Shown here piece after piece: positions 44,665 to 54,111 of a stretch of 64,000 nt of DNA. This DNA is from Rhodospirillaceae bacterium (GTDB taxonomy: Bacteria > Pseudomonadota > Alphaproteobacteria > MPNO01 > UBA2964). Each line of letters begins with the position of its first letter. The stretch's first letter is position 1. A program made the translations under genes and the position numbers. The DNA is taken from the NCBI GenBank assembly GCA_002720855.1, contig PBIN01000015.1, positions 1-64,000 on the forward strand, given 5' to 3'. Below the pieces are notes generated by a model. The model worked only from the letters and a program-made list of their open reading frames with translations. It made no database searches and was not told where the DNA came from.

Positions 44665-45240
44665 TTACTCCACCTCAACCTTTTCGATCACAACTTCCTC
44701 AAGCGGTACGTCACCCATTCCGCTCAGTTGACCGGTTTGAACACCTTCGATTTGGCGCACAACTTCCATACCCGAAGTCACCTTGCCGAATACTGCATAG
44801 CCCCAACCGCGCGGGCTTTTGTCAGTATGATTGAGGAAGTGATTATCCGCCGTGTTAATAAAAAACTGCGCCGTTGCGGAATGCGGGTCATTGGTCCGCG
44901 CCATCGCAAGTGTTCCCACTAGATTTTGCAACCCATTGTCGGCCTCGTTTTGAATGGGGTCCTTAGTGTCCTTTTTTTTCAATCCCTTCTCAAAACCGCC
45001 GCCTTGGATCATGAAGCCTTCGATCACCCGATGAAAAACGGTGCCATCGTAAAACCCTGCCTTGGCATAGTTCAGAAAGTTCTCGACCGAAGCTGGTGCT
45101 TCGTTAGGCGCGAGTTCAACTTCGATAACACCTAAATTTGTTGTAATTTTCACGCGCTTGCTCCCGTCTGCCGCAAATGCTCCAATTGTGTAGAAAACTG
45201 CAGCAAAGGCAACCATGGCTGTAACATATCGTTTTAACAT
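44665..45240 (-). CDS. ppiA: Periplasmic cyclophilin-type peptidyl-prolyl isomerase
   Basis: A 191-residue cyclophilin with a signal peptide ([23 protein letters not shown]). The active-site region [15 protein letters not shown] is complete, with the catalytic arginine; [21 protein letters not shown] and [17 protein letters not shown] follow. It would speed proline isomerisation during folding of exported proteins. GAGAGAG upstream supports ATG 45240. The ankyrin-repeat gene lies 44 bases upstream on the same strand. Confidence 0.92.
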   Translation of the reverse strand: MLKRYVTAMVAFAAVFYTIGAFAADGSKRVKITTNLGVIEVELAPNEAPASVENFLNYAKAGFYDGTVFHRVIEGFMIQGGGFEKGLKKKDTKDPIQNEADNGLQNLVGTLAMARTNDPHSATAQFFINTADNHFLNHTDKSPRGWGYAVFGKVTSGMEVVRQIEGVQTGQLSGMGDVPLEEVVIEKVEVE

Positions 45241-45284
45241 GATTACTCTCTCAAACTCCCTGTCGCAAAAATTGTGAACCGTAC

Positions 45285-46004
45285 TTACGGACGTGCGCCC
45301 GCATTTTCAAGAATCTTTACCATTTCAGAATAGCCGCGGCTGCGCGCCAATGAGAGCGGTGACACACCATCACCATCGGCAATATTCACATCAGCACCCG
45401 CATCAACCAATGCCTTTAGGCAGGCTACATGATTTTTCCCGCCATCACCCAGAACAATGGCTTCGATAAGCGCTGTCCAACGCAAATTATTGATATGGTC
45501 GAGGGGTGCCTTGGCGGCAATAAGCGTTCTAACCACCTCAACATGACCTAGATGAGCCGCCGCTATTAGTGCCGTTCCCTCATAAGGGCTGGTAATCTGA
45601 CCTGCATTTCCACCAGATGCGATAGCAAGTTTGAGCATCGGCACATCGTTAGCGACTGCCGCAATTGTCATTAAGTCGTAGGCTTGCGAGTCCCTGGCAT
45701 CGATATCTGCGCCCGCTGCAATCAAGGCTGTGGCTACAGCAATATCACCCTTATAGCCAGCCACCATAAGCGGTGTGCGACCATGCGGGTCGCGTGCATT
45801 TATTGATGCCGACCGTACTTGCACTAACCGAAGTACGGTCTTTACGTCACCTCTGAAAACAGCCGCATGAAGGCCACGATAATTTGCGATCTCCTCTGAG
45901 CTTGGAGCCGTTTGTGCAATCGCCGCGAAATGAGCACCCAGTACAACGATGCAGGCCGCCAAACACGACCACAATTTTTTTACGCCAGAGGCCCTAGAGG
46001 CCAT
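45285..46004 (-). CDS. Secreted ankyrin-repeat protein
   Basis: A 239-residue protein with signal peptide ([21 protein letters not shown]) and about five ankyrin repeats: [39 protein letters not shown], and later [20 protein letters not shown] and [22 protein letters not shown]. It likely binds a partner protein in the periplasm. The start is ATG 46004 (MASRASG), which overlaps the end of the amidohydrolase by 11 bases, suggesting translational coupling. The longer frame to 46154 runs inside that gene and is rejected. Confidence 0.85.
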   Translation of the reverse strand: MASRASGVKKLWSCLAACIVVLGAHFAAIAQTAPSSEEIANYRGLHAAVFRGDVKTVLRLVQVRSASINARDPHGRTPLMVAGYKGDIAVATALIAAGADIDARDSQAYDLMTIAAVANDVPMLKLAIASGGNAGQITSPYEGTALIAAAHLGHVEVVRTLIAAKAPLDHINNLRWTALIEAIVLGDGGKNHVACLKALVDAGADVNIADGDGVSPLSLARSRGYSEMVKILENAGARP

Positions 46005-47043
46005 AAAGCGCCCGCGCATTGTCCTCCAAAATTTTTGCCGCAACTTCTGCCGAGACCTTCCCATCGGAACTAAGTTTGCGCAAAGCCTCAATTTCAGTTG
46101 AGGTATCCGCGTGACCGTAATCTGTACCGACCACCAGTTGCGTTTCACCTGCATATTTCAGGACATATTCGAGATCGTCGGTAACCTGACAGGCAACCCA
46201 AATATTGTTGTCCGCCATAATCGAATCCGTAATCTCCGTACCTCGACGTGCCATCCGCAAACCAAGGTCATTCAGCGCATAGGGTATCCACTGGGCACTA
46301 ACCTCAACGAATCCCCAGCGCAATTTCGGAAACATCGCCGGGATTCCTTTGAACAAAAGCTGATGGAATGTCGCAACAAGCGGCAGCTTGGCTTTGGCAA
46401 AACCGCTATCTTCGCGATACATGCCTTCTAATAGGAAACTGTTATTCCCGGCGTGGAAACAAATCGGAAGATCAAGCTCTTCCGCCATTTCATAGAGTTT
46501 GAAAAACTTTTGCGAGAAGAGCGGCGTATCGTGTTCAATACCGTGCATATAGACACCACAAGCACCATGCTCCTTGCCGAATTCCAACTCTTCGCGGCAC
46601 TTATCCAAATTCAAAAGATGTGGCATCACCACCCAGCGCAAGCGGTCCGGTGCCTGTTTCCAGATTTCGACAAGCCAGCGGTTGTAAGAACGAATTAACG
46701 CATATTCGACTTCAGGGACCTGCGTCCAGGGACGCAAAAAAACGGTCGGATATAAGACCTGCACTTCAATGCCGAGCTCATCCATATGCTTTAGGCGGCC
46801 GGTAACATCTTCCATTTCACGCGATTCTTTGGCCGTGTCCGCACCAATATTGCCTTCTTTAGGAAGCATGCGGTTATCCAGAAACCAGAACTCCCTTTGT
46901 ACGACGCCGACATTGCTTACAACGGAGTGATCAGATCGCTTGGACTGGACAACCAGTGGCCGGTATTTTTCAAATTCCGGGTCCAGGTAATCAAAGGTTG
47001 CTTCGCATTCCACGACATGCGCATCGGAGTCGATTGATCCCAT
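45994..47043 (-). CDS. Amidohydrolase family protein (ACMSD-like)
   Basis: A 349-residue TIM-barrel metal-dependent hydrolase of the amidohydro_2 group. Likely ligands are SDAHVVE at the N-terminus (Asp and His), FHAGN in the middle and TDYGHAD near the end. This group includes decarboxylases such as ACMSD and gamma-resorcylate decarboxylase as well as hydrolases; the sequence VVMPHLLNLDKCREELEFGKEHGACGVYMHG fits it. GGGAG upstream supports ATG 47043. It is divergent from the second sulfatase and overlaps the ankyrin gene. Confidence 0.87.
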   Translation of the reverse strand: MGSIDSDAHVVECEATFDYLDPEFEKYRPLVVQSKRSDHSVVSNVGVVQREFWFLDNRMLPKEGNIGADTAKESREMEDVTGRLKHMDELGIEVQVLYPTVFLRPWTQVPEVEYALIRSYNRWLVEIWKQAPDRLRWVVMPHLLNLDKCREELEFGKEHGACGVYMHGIEHDTPLFSQKFFKLYEMAEELDLPICFHAGNNSFLLEGMYREDSGFAKAKLPLVATFHQLLFKGIPAMFPKLRWGFVEVSAQWIPYALNDLGLRMARRGTEITDSIMADNNIWVACQVTDDLEYVLKYAGETQLVVGTDYGHADTSTEIEALRKLSSDGKVSAEVAAKILEDNARALYGL

Positions 47044-47189
47044 TTGAAGTCTCCCATTCTCATATGTTTGTTTTGTGCCGATACAATACAGGAAAATAAG
47101 GTGAGAGAAATAGCGGTGACAGATTTGGCGGTCAGCGAACGATAAGGTATGAAGAGTTCCAGATTTAAAAGATCAAGTCTTTGTTCAGA

Positions 47190-48794
47190 ATGACCACGCG
47201 GCCAAACTTCGTCCTCATAATAACCGATCAGCATCGTGCCGATTATCTTGGCTGTGCCGGACATCCAGTGCTCAAAACACCACACATCGACTCAATTGCG
47301 GAGTCCGGTGTCCAGTTCAACCGGTTCTATGTTTCCAACCCGGTTTGTATGCCCAATCGGGCAACATTGATGACCGGGCGAACACCTTCGGCACATGGCG
47401 TGAGACAGAACGGAATACCATTACCGCTTTCGTCTAATACATTTGTCGAAATGCTTAGGGTGGCCGGATATAAAACAGCACTGGTCGGTAAGAGCCATTT
47501 GCAGAATTTCACGACCTTCCCGCCGCTAAACCCTGATAGTGATCCGCCGGAGGGATACGCACCACCTCCCGACGCGCTAAAAGAGGCACAAAAAGGTGCC
47601 TTTATGGACGGAAATTATAAACAGGAACGTCCTGATTTTTGGGATACACCCGACGCCAAATTGGAATTGCCCTTTTATGGCTATGAACATGTAGATCTAT
47701 GTTTTGGCCATGGAGATGAATGCGGCGGTGACTATTACTGGTGGCTCAAACAACATCGGGAAGATGCCGATGATTTGATCGGTCCCAAAAATGGAATGGC
47801 ACACGATTATTCCGTCCGGCAGGCATGGCGGACGAAAGTACCCGAAGAACTTTATCCAACAAGATGGATCGCCGATTACGCTGAAAAATATCTAAACGAT
47901 CACGCCAAATCGGGTACAGACGCGCCATTCTATATGGTTGCCTCATTTCCCGATCCGCATCACCCCTTCACACCGCCAGGAAAATATTGGGATCAATACA
48001 AACCGGAACAGATGGAGATACCCGAAGCCTACAACGTCAACGATTGGCAGCCGCCACCACATGTTAAGGCGCTGCTTGACCGGCGCGATGAGGGTCTGCC
48101 ACCCGAGGACGGAATCATGTCATATGGCATCAATGCGCAAGAGGCATTGGAAGCACGCGCACTTACCTGCGGCATGATCTCAATGGTCGATGATGGTGTC
48201 GGAAAGATTCTGGCGGCACTCAAGGCCAATGGGTTGGATAAGAACACCGTTGTAATGTTCACCAGCGATCATGGTGATCATCTCGGCGATCACTGCATGC
48301 TTCGCAAAGGCCCGGCGCATTACCGGGAACTGGTTCGTGTCGCCTTCCTGTGGTCTGACCCTGAAAGCGATGTGGCGGGTGCCGAAACGGAGGCAATTTC
48401 GGGGACTATGGATATCTCCGCAACGATACTCGATCGAGCCAAGGTTGCGCCCTATAACGGCCTACAAGGCAAGAGCATGCTTGAGGTTGTTGCTGACCCA
48501 TCGTCGGACGGTCCGCGTGATGCTTTTTTGATTGAAGAAGACAACCAGCGTGTCTTGCCAGTGCTTGGCAAAGACCCAAAAGCGCGAACGCTGATCACGA
48601 AAGATTGGCGCCTGTCCGTCTATCACGGTCATGACTGGGGCGAACTTTACGATCTGGAAAACGATCCGGGAGAGCTTGTCAATCTATGGGACAGTGATGA
48701 TCATCGCGATATAAAAATGACCTTAATGAAACGGCTCGTGCAGGAACAAATCTCATTAAATGACACATCGCCCCTACCCTTGGGGCGTGCTTAA
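47190..48794 (+). CDS. Type I sulfatase, second paralogue, cytosolic
   Basis: A 534-residue sulfatase paralogous to the one at 40520: the N-terminal NFVLIITDQHRADYLGC, formylglycine motif CMPNR at Cys53, ATLMTGRTPS and the FTSDHGDHLGDH metal block are all shared, as is the tail GELYDLENDPGELVNLWD. No signal peptide is seen. Start chosen at ATG 47190, three codons inside the longer TTG frame. It is divergent from the amidohydrolase and followed at 12 bases by the DUF924 gene. Substrate unknown; a small organic sulfate is likely for this cytosolic subgroup. Confidence 0.9.
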   Translation: MTTRPNFVLIITDQHRADYLGCAGHPVLKTPHIDSIAESGVQFNRFYVSNPVCMPNRATLMTGRTPSAHGVRQNGIPLPLSSNTFVEMLRVAGYKTALVGKSHLQNFTTFPPLNPDSDPPEGYAPPPDALKEAQKGAFMDGNYKQERPDFWDTPDAKLELPFYGYEHVDLCFGHGDECGGDYYWWLKQHREDADDLIGPKNGMAHDYSVRQAWRTKVPEELYPTRWIADYAEKYLNDHAKSGTDAPFYMVASFPDPHHPFTPPGKYWDQYKPEQMEIPEAYNVNDWQPPPHVKALLDRRDEGLPPEDGIMSYGINAQEALEARALTCGMISMVDDGVGKILAALKANGLDKNTVVMFTSDHGDHLGDHCMLRKGPAHYRELVRVAFLWSDPESDVAGAETEAISGTMDISATILDRAKVAPYNGLQGKSMLEVVADPSSDGPRDAFLIEEDNQRVLPVLGKDPKARTLITKDWRLSVYHGHDWGELYDLENDPGELVNLWDSDDHRDIKMTLMKRLVQEQISLNDTSPLPLGRA

Positions 48795-48806
48795 GGAAAT
48801 TCGAAA

Positions 48807-49439
48807 ATGGACGCTGTCGCAGAAGACGTATTGAAGTTTTGGTTTGGCACAACTGACATGGCTCAGCCGATGGAAAAGCGTGAAGTCTGGTTTCGTTCAA
48901 CACCTGAATTCGATCAGACATTGATTGATGAATACACCTCTATTCATGAACAAGCACGGGCAGGTGAACATGACAGGCTCATGGAAACTCCGGAAGAATG
49001 CCTGGCTCTGATCATTATTCTCGACCAGTTCCCACGCAATATTTACAGGGGCACACCCCAGGCATTCGCTGCCGATCCGAAAGCACGCGATGTAACGAAC
49101 TATGCTCTCGATAACGGCTATCACCTCGGTATGGGTCAATGGCCACGAATTTTTTTATACCTGCCGCTTGAGCACAGCGAGGAATTCGCCGATCACGAAC
49201 GGGGCCTGCCCCTCTATAAAGAAGTGGCAGATGAACATTCCATCCAATCCGCTCAGGGCCATTACGATACGATAAAACGGTTTGGCCGTTTTCCTCACCG
49301 GAATGAAGTGATGGGGCGACAGAATACACCTGAAGAAGATGAGTATATGAAAGACCCACCAACATGGGGCAAGACCAAGGCTGAAGTTGAAGAAATGGAA
49401 CGTCAGAAATCAGAGAAAAGTAAGTCTGACTCCGATTAA
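48807..49439 (+). CDS. DUF924 family protein
   Basis: A 210-residue all-helical protein of DUF924, common in Proteobacteria. Hallmarks are EDVLKFWFG at the start, RAGEHDRLMETPEECLALIIILDQFPRNIYRG and the histidine in YLPLEHSEEFADHE. Predicted to resemble TPR-like folds; no activity is established. The C-terminus is highly charged (Glu/Lys/Ser). It follows the second sulfatase by 12 bases, so they are probably co-transcribed, and converges with the aminotransferase. Confidence 0.87.
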   Translation: MDAVAEDVLKFWFGTTDMAQPMEKREVWFRSTPEFDQTLIDEYTSIHEQARAGEHDRLMETPEECLALIIILDQFPRNIYRGTPQAFAADPKARDVTNYALDNGYHLGMGQWPRIFLYLPLEHSEEFADHERGLPLYKEVADEHSIQSAQGHYDTIKRFGRFPHRNEVMGRQNTPEEDEYMKDPPTWGKTKAEVEEMERQKSEKSKSDSD

Positions 49440-49463
49440 TCAGACCATCCAATTTGGCTGGTT

Positions 49464-50684
49464 CTACCGTTCTATGTTTGCGCCGCGCTCGGGAACGCCG
49501 AATTCGCGATGACAAATTTCTGCGAGCTTGGTCACACCGTCGCGAATTTCCTCGATAGTCGGGTTACCAAAACACAACCGCATTTTGTGCGTGCCGGTTT
49601 TGGGGTCGGCGACCCATTCTGCACCTGGATTAATCGCGACACCTTCAGAGCTGGCCACCTCGAAAAGCTTCATGGTGTCGACGTTGTCCGGCAGTGTGAC
49701 CCAGACAAATATTCCACCCGCCGGGTTGGAAACCTCTGCTGCCGTCCCGAACTCTGCTGACAGAGTTTCCAGCATAACGTCGCATTTCTCTTTCAGCACA
49801 CCGCGCAAGTTTGAGACGTGATCTTCAAAATGAGCCGGGCAATATTCACCCAAAACCATCTGTTCCAATGCCCCCGAGCCACCATCGCGTTTTACAGCCG
49901 ACATCCGTGAAAGCATATCCCATTCAGCGACGAGATAGCCGACCCTCAAAGCAGGTGCGATTGTTTTTGAGAATGTCCCGCAAAAGACGACACGACCGTC
50001 ACTATCAAGTGCACGGATTGCCCGGGGACGTTCACCGTCAAAAGTCAGATCCGCATAACAGTCGTCTTCAAAGATTGGCACATCGAAATCACGCGCTAAC
50101 TTTAAAATCTCGAGCCGCCTTTCCTCGGGCATCACGGTGCCAGTTGGGTTCTGCACTGTTGGCACAACATAAATGTATTTTGGCCTGACCCCGTCCTTTT
50201 TCAAATCGTCGAGAATATTGCTCAGCCCATCCGCCCGGATTCCGCCGTCATCCAGTGGTGCGCCCATGCCTCTTACGCCCAGCCGATTGAAACGTTGGAT
50301 AGCGCCCTGATAGGCAGCTTCCTCCAAAATGACGGTATCACCTTCCGCGAGAAGCACGTCATTGACGAGATCAAGCGCCTGCAGCGATCCCGAGACCAAC
50401 AGAATGTCGTCGGCGGTCTGCTGCATGCCTGTCGATTTATTCAGATAACCCGCCAAAAACTCGCGGAGGGGGCGATAACCCTGCGCCCCGCTCTCCAAGC
50501 TATAGGTCGCAAGTGTACTTCCTTCCCGCTTCAGAACGCTCTCGGCCGCATCAATAAAGTCCTGTACGGGGACCGCTGCACCATCGTTGTGACCTCCGAC
50601 GAAATTATATTTGGGAAATCCCGACCAACGCTTCGCGGGCGGCGGAAGTCCGGGACGAAATACGGTTGAATAATCGAAGGCCAT
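49464..50684 (-). CDS. PLP-dependent aminotransferase, class I/II
   Basis: A 406-residue fold-type I aminotransferase. The cofactor lysine is in GTFSKTIAPALRVGY, the Asp in FEDDCYADL, and the substrate arginine region in MRLCFGNPT. YIYVVPTVQNPTGTVMPEERR and GGIFVWVTLP also fit the 2-aminoadipate aminotransferase/MocR-type branch, which often acts on aromatic or aliphatic alpha-amino acids. No DNA-binding domain is attached. It sits next to the NMT1-like binding protein, 45 bases upstream on the same strand, and may belong to the same catabolic block. Confidence 0.87.
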   Translation of the reverse strand: MAFDYSTVFRPGLPPPAKRWSGFPKYNFVGGHNDGAAVPVQDFIDAAESVLKREGSTLATYSLESGAQGYRPLREFLAGYLNKSTGMQQTADDILLVSGSLQALDLVNDVLLAEGDTVILEEAAYQGAIQRFNRLGVRGMGAPLDDGGIRADGLSNILDDLKKDGVRPKYIYVVPTVQNPTGTVMPEERRLEILKLARDFDVPIFEDDCYADLTFDGERPRAIRALDSDGRVVFCGTFSKTIAPALRVGYLVAEWDMLSRMSAVKRDGGSGALEQMVLGEYCPAHFEDHVSNLRGVLKEKCDVMLETLSAEFGTAAEVSNPAGGIFVWVTLPDNVDTMKLFEVASSEGVAINPGAEWVADPKTGTHKMRLCFGNPTIEEIRDGVTKLAEICHREFGVPERGANIER

Positions 50685-50729
50685 GACCCGCTCCTAAATT
50701 ATTAGACTGGGCCGAATTGTACCGCCTTC

Positions 50730-51662
50730 CTAGCGTCCCGATATAGCCTCTTCATAAAAGCTTAAATCGAGGTATTTTTCCGTATCGGTCAGCTGTTTGC
50801 CCTGAGGGGCATATTGACTGCGGATTTCAAGAACGGTCTTCAACCCTTCCATATCCACTTTGCCCATTGGAACAAGGCCTGTTTCAGGTACCAGCAATTT
50901 CTCGAGTGCAGGACCAACCGCCTTTTCGGGCATTTGCGGCATATTGGCACCGAGAATCGTTGCTGCCTCTGCCTTGTTTGCGGGATCAAGCGTCCAGTCG
51001 AGCGCATCCAGATAGCCCTGAATAAAGGAGATCATCGCAGGACGGTTTTCGTTGGCCCAGCCTCGCATTGCACCAAACATTTGCCCGGGATAATTTTTGA
51101 AGGTCTGGAGACTGCTTTCAAGAATGGTGTACCCGCCGGCGCGCGCCTGGCCGGTAAACGGCTCAATCAGCAATGTCCCTGCATGTTCTCCCTCTTGTAC
51201 GGCTTCCCACCGATGGGGGGTGGCGCCAACCGACACCATTTCATAATCGTCTGGTGTAAGACCGGCATTGTCGAGCATTCTGTAAAGCACGAAGGCAAAA
51301 CCCGTCGTCAATGCATCCATTGCAAGTGTTTTGCCCTTTAAATCCTCAAAGCTCTCGATTCCTTTGGCGACCACAAAAGAAAGTTCTATCTGTGTCGAAC
51401 CCATGAAGACGAATAGATCAGGTTCGCGATCAAGTTCTACCTCACCTGCGCCCTCCTGATAGGCGATATAATTGTCTACCGCACTACAGGCGATATCAAA
51501 TTCGCCGCCAACAAGCTTCTGTGCCTGATACATGGAGCTTGGCGTTCGTTCGAGATCGACGGTTACGCCACGCTCCTTGAACTGCCCCTTATCAATGCCG
51601 ACAAAAAGGGGTAACAGTCCGGTCCCCGGAAAGCCAATTAACCTGATATTCGACGTCGCCAT
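50730..51662 (-). CDS. NMT1/SsuA-like substrate-binding protein without signal peptide
   Basis: A 310-residue NitT/TauT-type binding protein fold: IRLIGFPGTGLLPLFVGIDKGQFKERGV, then EFDIACSAVDN and FEDLKGKTLAMDALTTGFAF. Family members usually have a signal peptide, but this one opens straight into the first strand after four residues; GGGAG before ATG 51662 makes a missed upstream start unlikely. No ABC permease or ATPase is nearby. It may be a cytosolic ligand-binding or THI5-like protein. It sits 12 bases after the molybdopterin hydroxylase gene, so they are likely co-transcribed. Confidence 0.78.
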   Translation of the reverse strand: MATSNIRLIGFPGTGLLPLFVGIDKGQFKERGVTVDLERTPSSMYQAQKLVGGEFDIACSAVDNYIAYQEGAGEVELDREPDLFVFMGSTQIELSFVVAKGIESFEDLKGKTLAMDALTTGFAFVLYRMLDNAGLTPDDYEMVSVGATPHRWEAVQEGEHAGTLLIEPFTGQARAGGYTILESSLQTFKNYPGQMFGAMRGWANENRPAMISFIQGYLDALDWTLDPANKAEAATILGANMPQMPEKAVGPALEKLLVPETGLVPMGKVDMEGLKTVLEIRSQYAPQGKQLTDTEKYLDLSFYEEAISGR

Positions 51663-51674
51663 TCCTTTGCTCCC

Positions 51675-54020
51675 TTATGCTTTGTTTCCGCTCTGCATCG
51701 CCTGCCAGATTTTGAGCGGCGTCAGAGGCATCTTAATGTGTTCGACACCATAATCCTGGAGTGCATTTACCACCGCATTTGTTATCACCGCCGGCGCGGG
51801 GGTCGTGCCGCCCTCACCACCCGCTTTTACACCCAACGGGTTGGTTGGCGAAGGAACCTCATTCAACGCTGTTTCGAAGTGCGGAAAATGATCCGCACGA
51901 GGCATGCCGTAATCCATAAAAGACCCACAAAGCGGTTGCCCGTCAGAATCAAACACGCATTCTTCCCACATCGCCTGTCCAACACCCTGGACAATTCCGC
52001 CATGCGTCTGACCATCGACAATTAGAGGATTGATCGCGCGCCCCACGTCATCTACGGCGGCATAACGGACAATCTGCGGTGCACCGGTTTCCTCATCGAT
52101 TTCAATTTCGCAAATATGACAACCATTGGGGAAAACGGGGGTATGCATTTCGTTGTCTTCAATTACTGAAAGCCCGTCAGAGAGATCTTCGGGTAAATCT
52201 ATCGCGGCAGACTCAGCACCCAATTCCATCAGGCTTAGCCGCCGATCCGTCCCTTTGACAAGGAACACCCCGTCCTGAAATTCAATATCCTCTAACGACG
52301 CTTCAAAAACATGCTCTGCAATGCGCTTGCCTTTTTCAATCATCGCTTCTGAAGCTTTGACAATAACCGTCCCCGCCATCCGCATTGACCTGCCCGAATG
52401 CGATCCGCCGCCAACTTTAACAATATCTGTATCGCCAACGATCACATTGACCTGTTCAACGGGAAGGCCCAGAAACTCGGCGGCAACTTGAGCAAAGCTC
52501 GTTTCATGCCCTTGCCCGCTTGGCTGGGTGCCAATCACCAGATCGAGCCGGTCTTCATCTACACGTACATGCAGTTCGGCCTGTTCGACCGGTGTCCCGA
52601 TAGAACTTTCGACATAGTGGGCAACACCGCGTCCGAGAATCTTGCCGCGTGATTTGGCTTCTGATTTGCGCGCGGCAAAACCGTCCCAATCGTTGAGATC
52701 GATCACCATATCGAGACTTTTTTCGTACTTTCCGCTGTCATAATTCATGCCGACCGCATTGGTGTAGGGCATCTCGTCGTCACGGACCAAATTTTTGCGG
52801 CGCAACTCGATTGGATCGAAACCGAGGGTTCGCGCGGTTTTTTCAACCATGCATTCAACGCAATAAATAATTTCAGGCCGGCCGGAGCTTCGATAGGCGT
52901 TGGTTGGCGGTGTGTTGGAGAATGTGGCCCGCGATCGCAAGTGTGCCAACGGAATACGATAGGATCCCGTGATAATGCCGGAGCCTTTTGACAGCGGTGA
53001 TAAGGAAACACATTTCGCGCCGACATTACTTATATTTGAGGAGCGCAGCGCGCGAAACGTACCATCGTCATCCAGCGCGAGTTCCATATCAACAATAAGA
53101 TCACGTCCCTGATAGTCGCTAACGAATGCTTCAGAGCGTTCAACTGTTAGCTTTACCGGTCGTCCAACTTTCCTTGACGCCCAGGCCACCAAGGGAAACT
53201 CGACAAACAGCCGGTTGCGAGTTCCAAAATTGCCGCCAACATCCAACGCATAGACACGCACCTGATTGTTTTCAACACCGAGCACGGCGGCAATCTCACG
53301 TTTTTGCCGAACAGTGCCTCCACTACCGGCATAAACCGTATATTTGTCCTGATCCGGATCATAAATACCGAGCGCAGATCGGGGCTCCATGGGAACGCCC
53401 GTGACTCTTGGAATATCGAAAGACATTTCGACGACATGATCTGCTTTGGCAAATGCTTCGTCTGTCGCGTCCTTGTCACCGAAATAGGTTTCGACAAACA
53501 CATTGTCTGGGATCTCTGCGTAAAGCTGTGGCGCATCCGCAGCTGCGGCTGCGCGTGTATGGGTAACGGCTGGCAGTATCTCATAATCGATTTCCACCGC
53601 TTCTGCCGCCTCTGCGGCCTGTGCTTTGGTTTCCGCAACGACCATTGCTACACCCTCACCGACATAGCGCCCTTTATCTGTGGGAATTACGGTGTTGATG
53701 CCTGCGAAACTACCGTCACCGACCTTGCCACCAGGTCCATGTAACTTCATATCAAATTGCGTCGATGGAAACGGGCTATGCGGAATTTGGCCAAGACCAT
53801 CAGCTTCACAGTCGGCCCCTGTAAAAACGCCCAATACGCCCGGCATGGCCGACGCTGCGCTGGTGTCAATTTGTTTTAACCTGGCATGTGCGAACGGGCA
53901 GCGGACCATCACCGCCCAACATTGGTTGGGTAGGCTGTGATCGTCGCTAAACTCCCCGTTTCCTGTAAGCAGCCGGTGATCTTCTTTGCGGCGAACCGGC
54001 TGGCCTATCGCACCATCCAT
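51675..54020 (-). CDS. Xanthine dehydrogenase family molybdopterin-binding subunit
   Basis: A 781-residue molybdenum-binding large subunit of the xanthine dehydrogenase/aldehyde oxidase/CO dehydrogenase family. The active-site loop AYRSSGR is of form II type (AYRGAGR-like), not the VAYRCSFR of true CO dehydrogenase. GGSHSGRSMRMAG binds the cofactor, and the base glutamate is in GVKAGGEGGTTPAPAV. It hydroxylates a heterocycle or aldehyde. The FAD and [2Fe-2S] subunits that normally complete the enzyme are missing here. Start set at ATG 54020 behind GGAGGTGGAG. Adjacent genes suggest an N-heterocyclic substrate. Confidence 0.88.
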   Translation of the reverse strand: MDGAIGQPVRRKEDHRLLTGNGEFSDDHSLPNQCWAVMVRCPFAHARLKQIDTSAASAMPGVLGVFTGADCEADGLGQIPHSPFPSTQFDMKLHGPGGKVGDGSFAGINTVIPTDKGRYVGEGVAMVVAETKAQAAEAAEAVEIDYEILPAVTHTRAAAAADAPQLYAEIPDNVFVETYFGDKDATDEAFAKADHVVEMSFDIPRVTGVPMEPRSALGIYDPDQDKYTVYAGSGGTVRQKREIAAVLGVENNQVRVYALDVGGNFGTRNRLFVEFPLVAWASRKVGRPVKLTVERSEAFVSDYQGRDLIVDMELALDDDGTFRALRSSNISNVGAKCVSLSPLSKGSGIITGSYRIPLAHLRSRATFSNTPPTNAYRSSGRPEIIYCVECMVEKTARTLGFDPIELRRKNLVRDDEMPYTNAVGMNYDSGKYEKSLDMVIDLNDWDGFAARKSEAKSRGKILGRGVAHYVESSIGTPVEQAELHVRVDEDRLDLVIGTQPSGQGHETSFAQVAAEFLGLPVEQVNVIVGDTDIVKVGGGSHSGRSMRMAGTVIVKASEAMIEKGKRIAEHVFEASLEDIEFQDGVFLVKGTDRRLSLMELGAESAAIDLPEDLSDGLSVIEDNEMHTPVFPNGCHICEIEIDEETGAPQIVRYAAVDDVGRAINPLIVDGQTHGGIVQGVGQAMWEECVFDSDGQPLCGSFMDYGMPRADHFPHFETALNEVPSPTNPLGVKAGGEGGTTPAPAVITNAVVNALQDYGVEHIKMPLTPLKIWQAMQSGNKA

Positions 54021-54111
54021 CTCAATTCTCCACCTCCATACGGTAGCGTATGGTTTTCCCCTTTCATGCCTTATCCATCCCAAGGGGTCAACGGAAGAAA
54101 CCGCCTAGATT

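Noticed and set aside
46005-46154. N-terminal extension of the ankyrin-repeat protein
   Set aside because: It lies inside the amidohydrolase gene in another frame; the signal peptide begins at ATG 46004.
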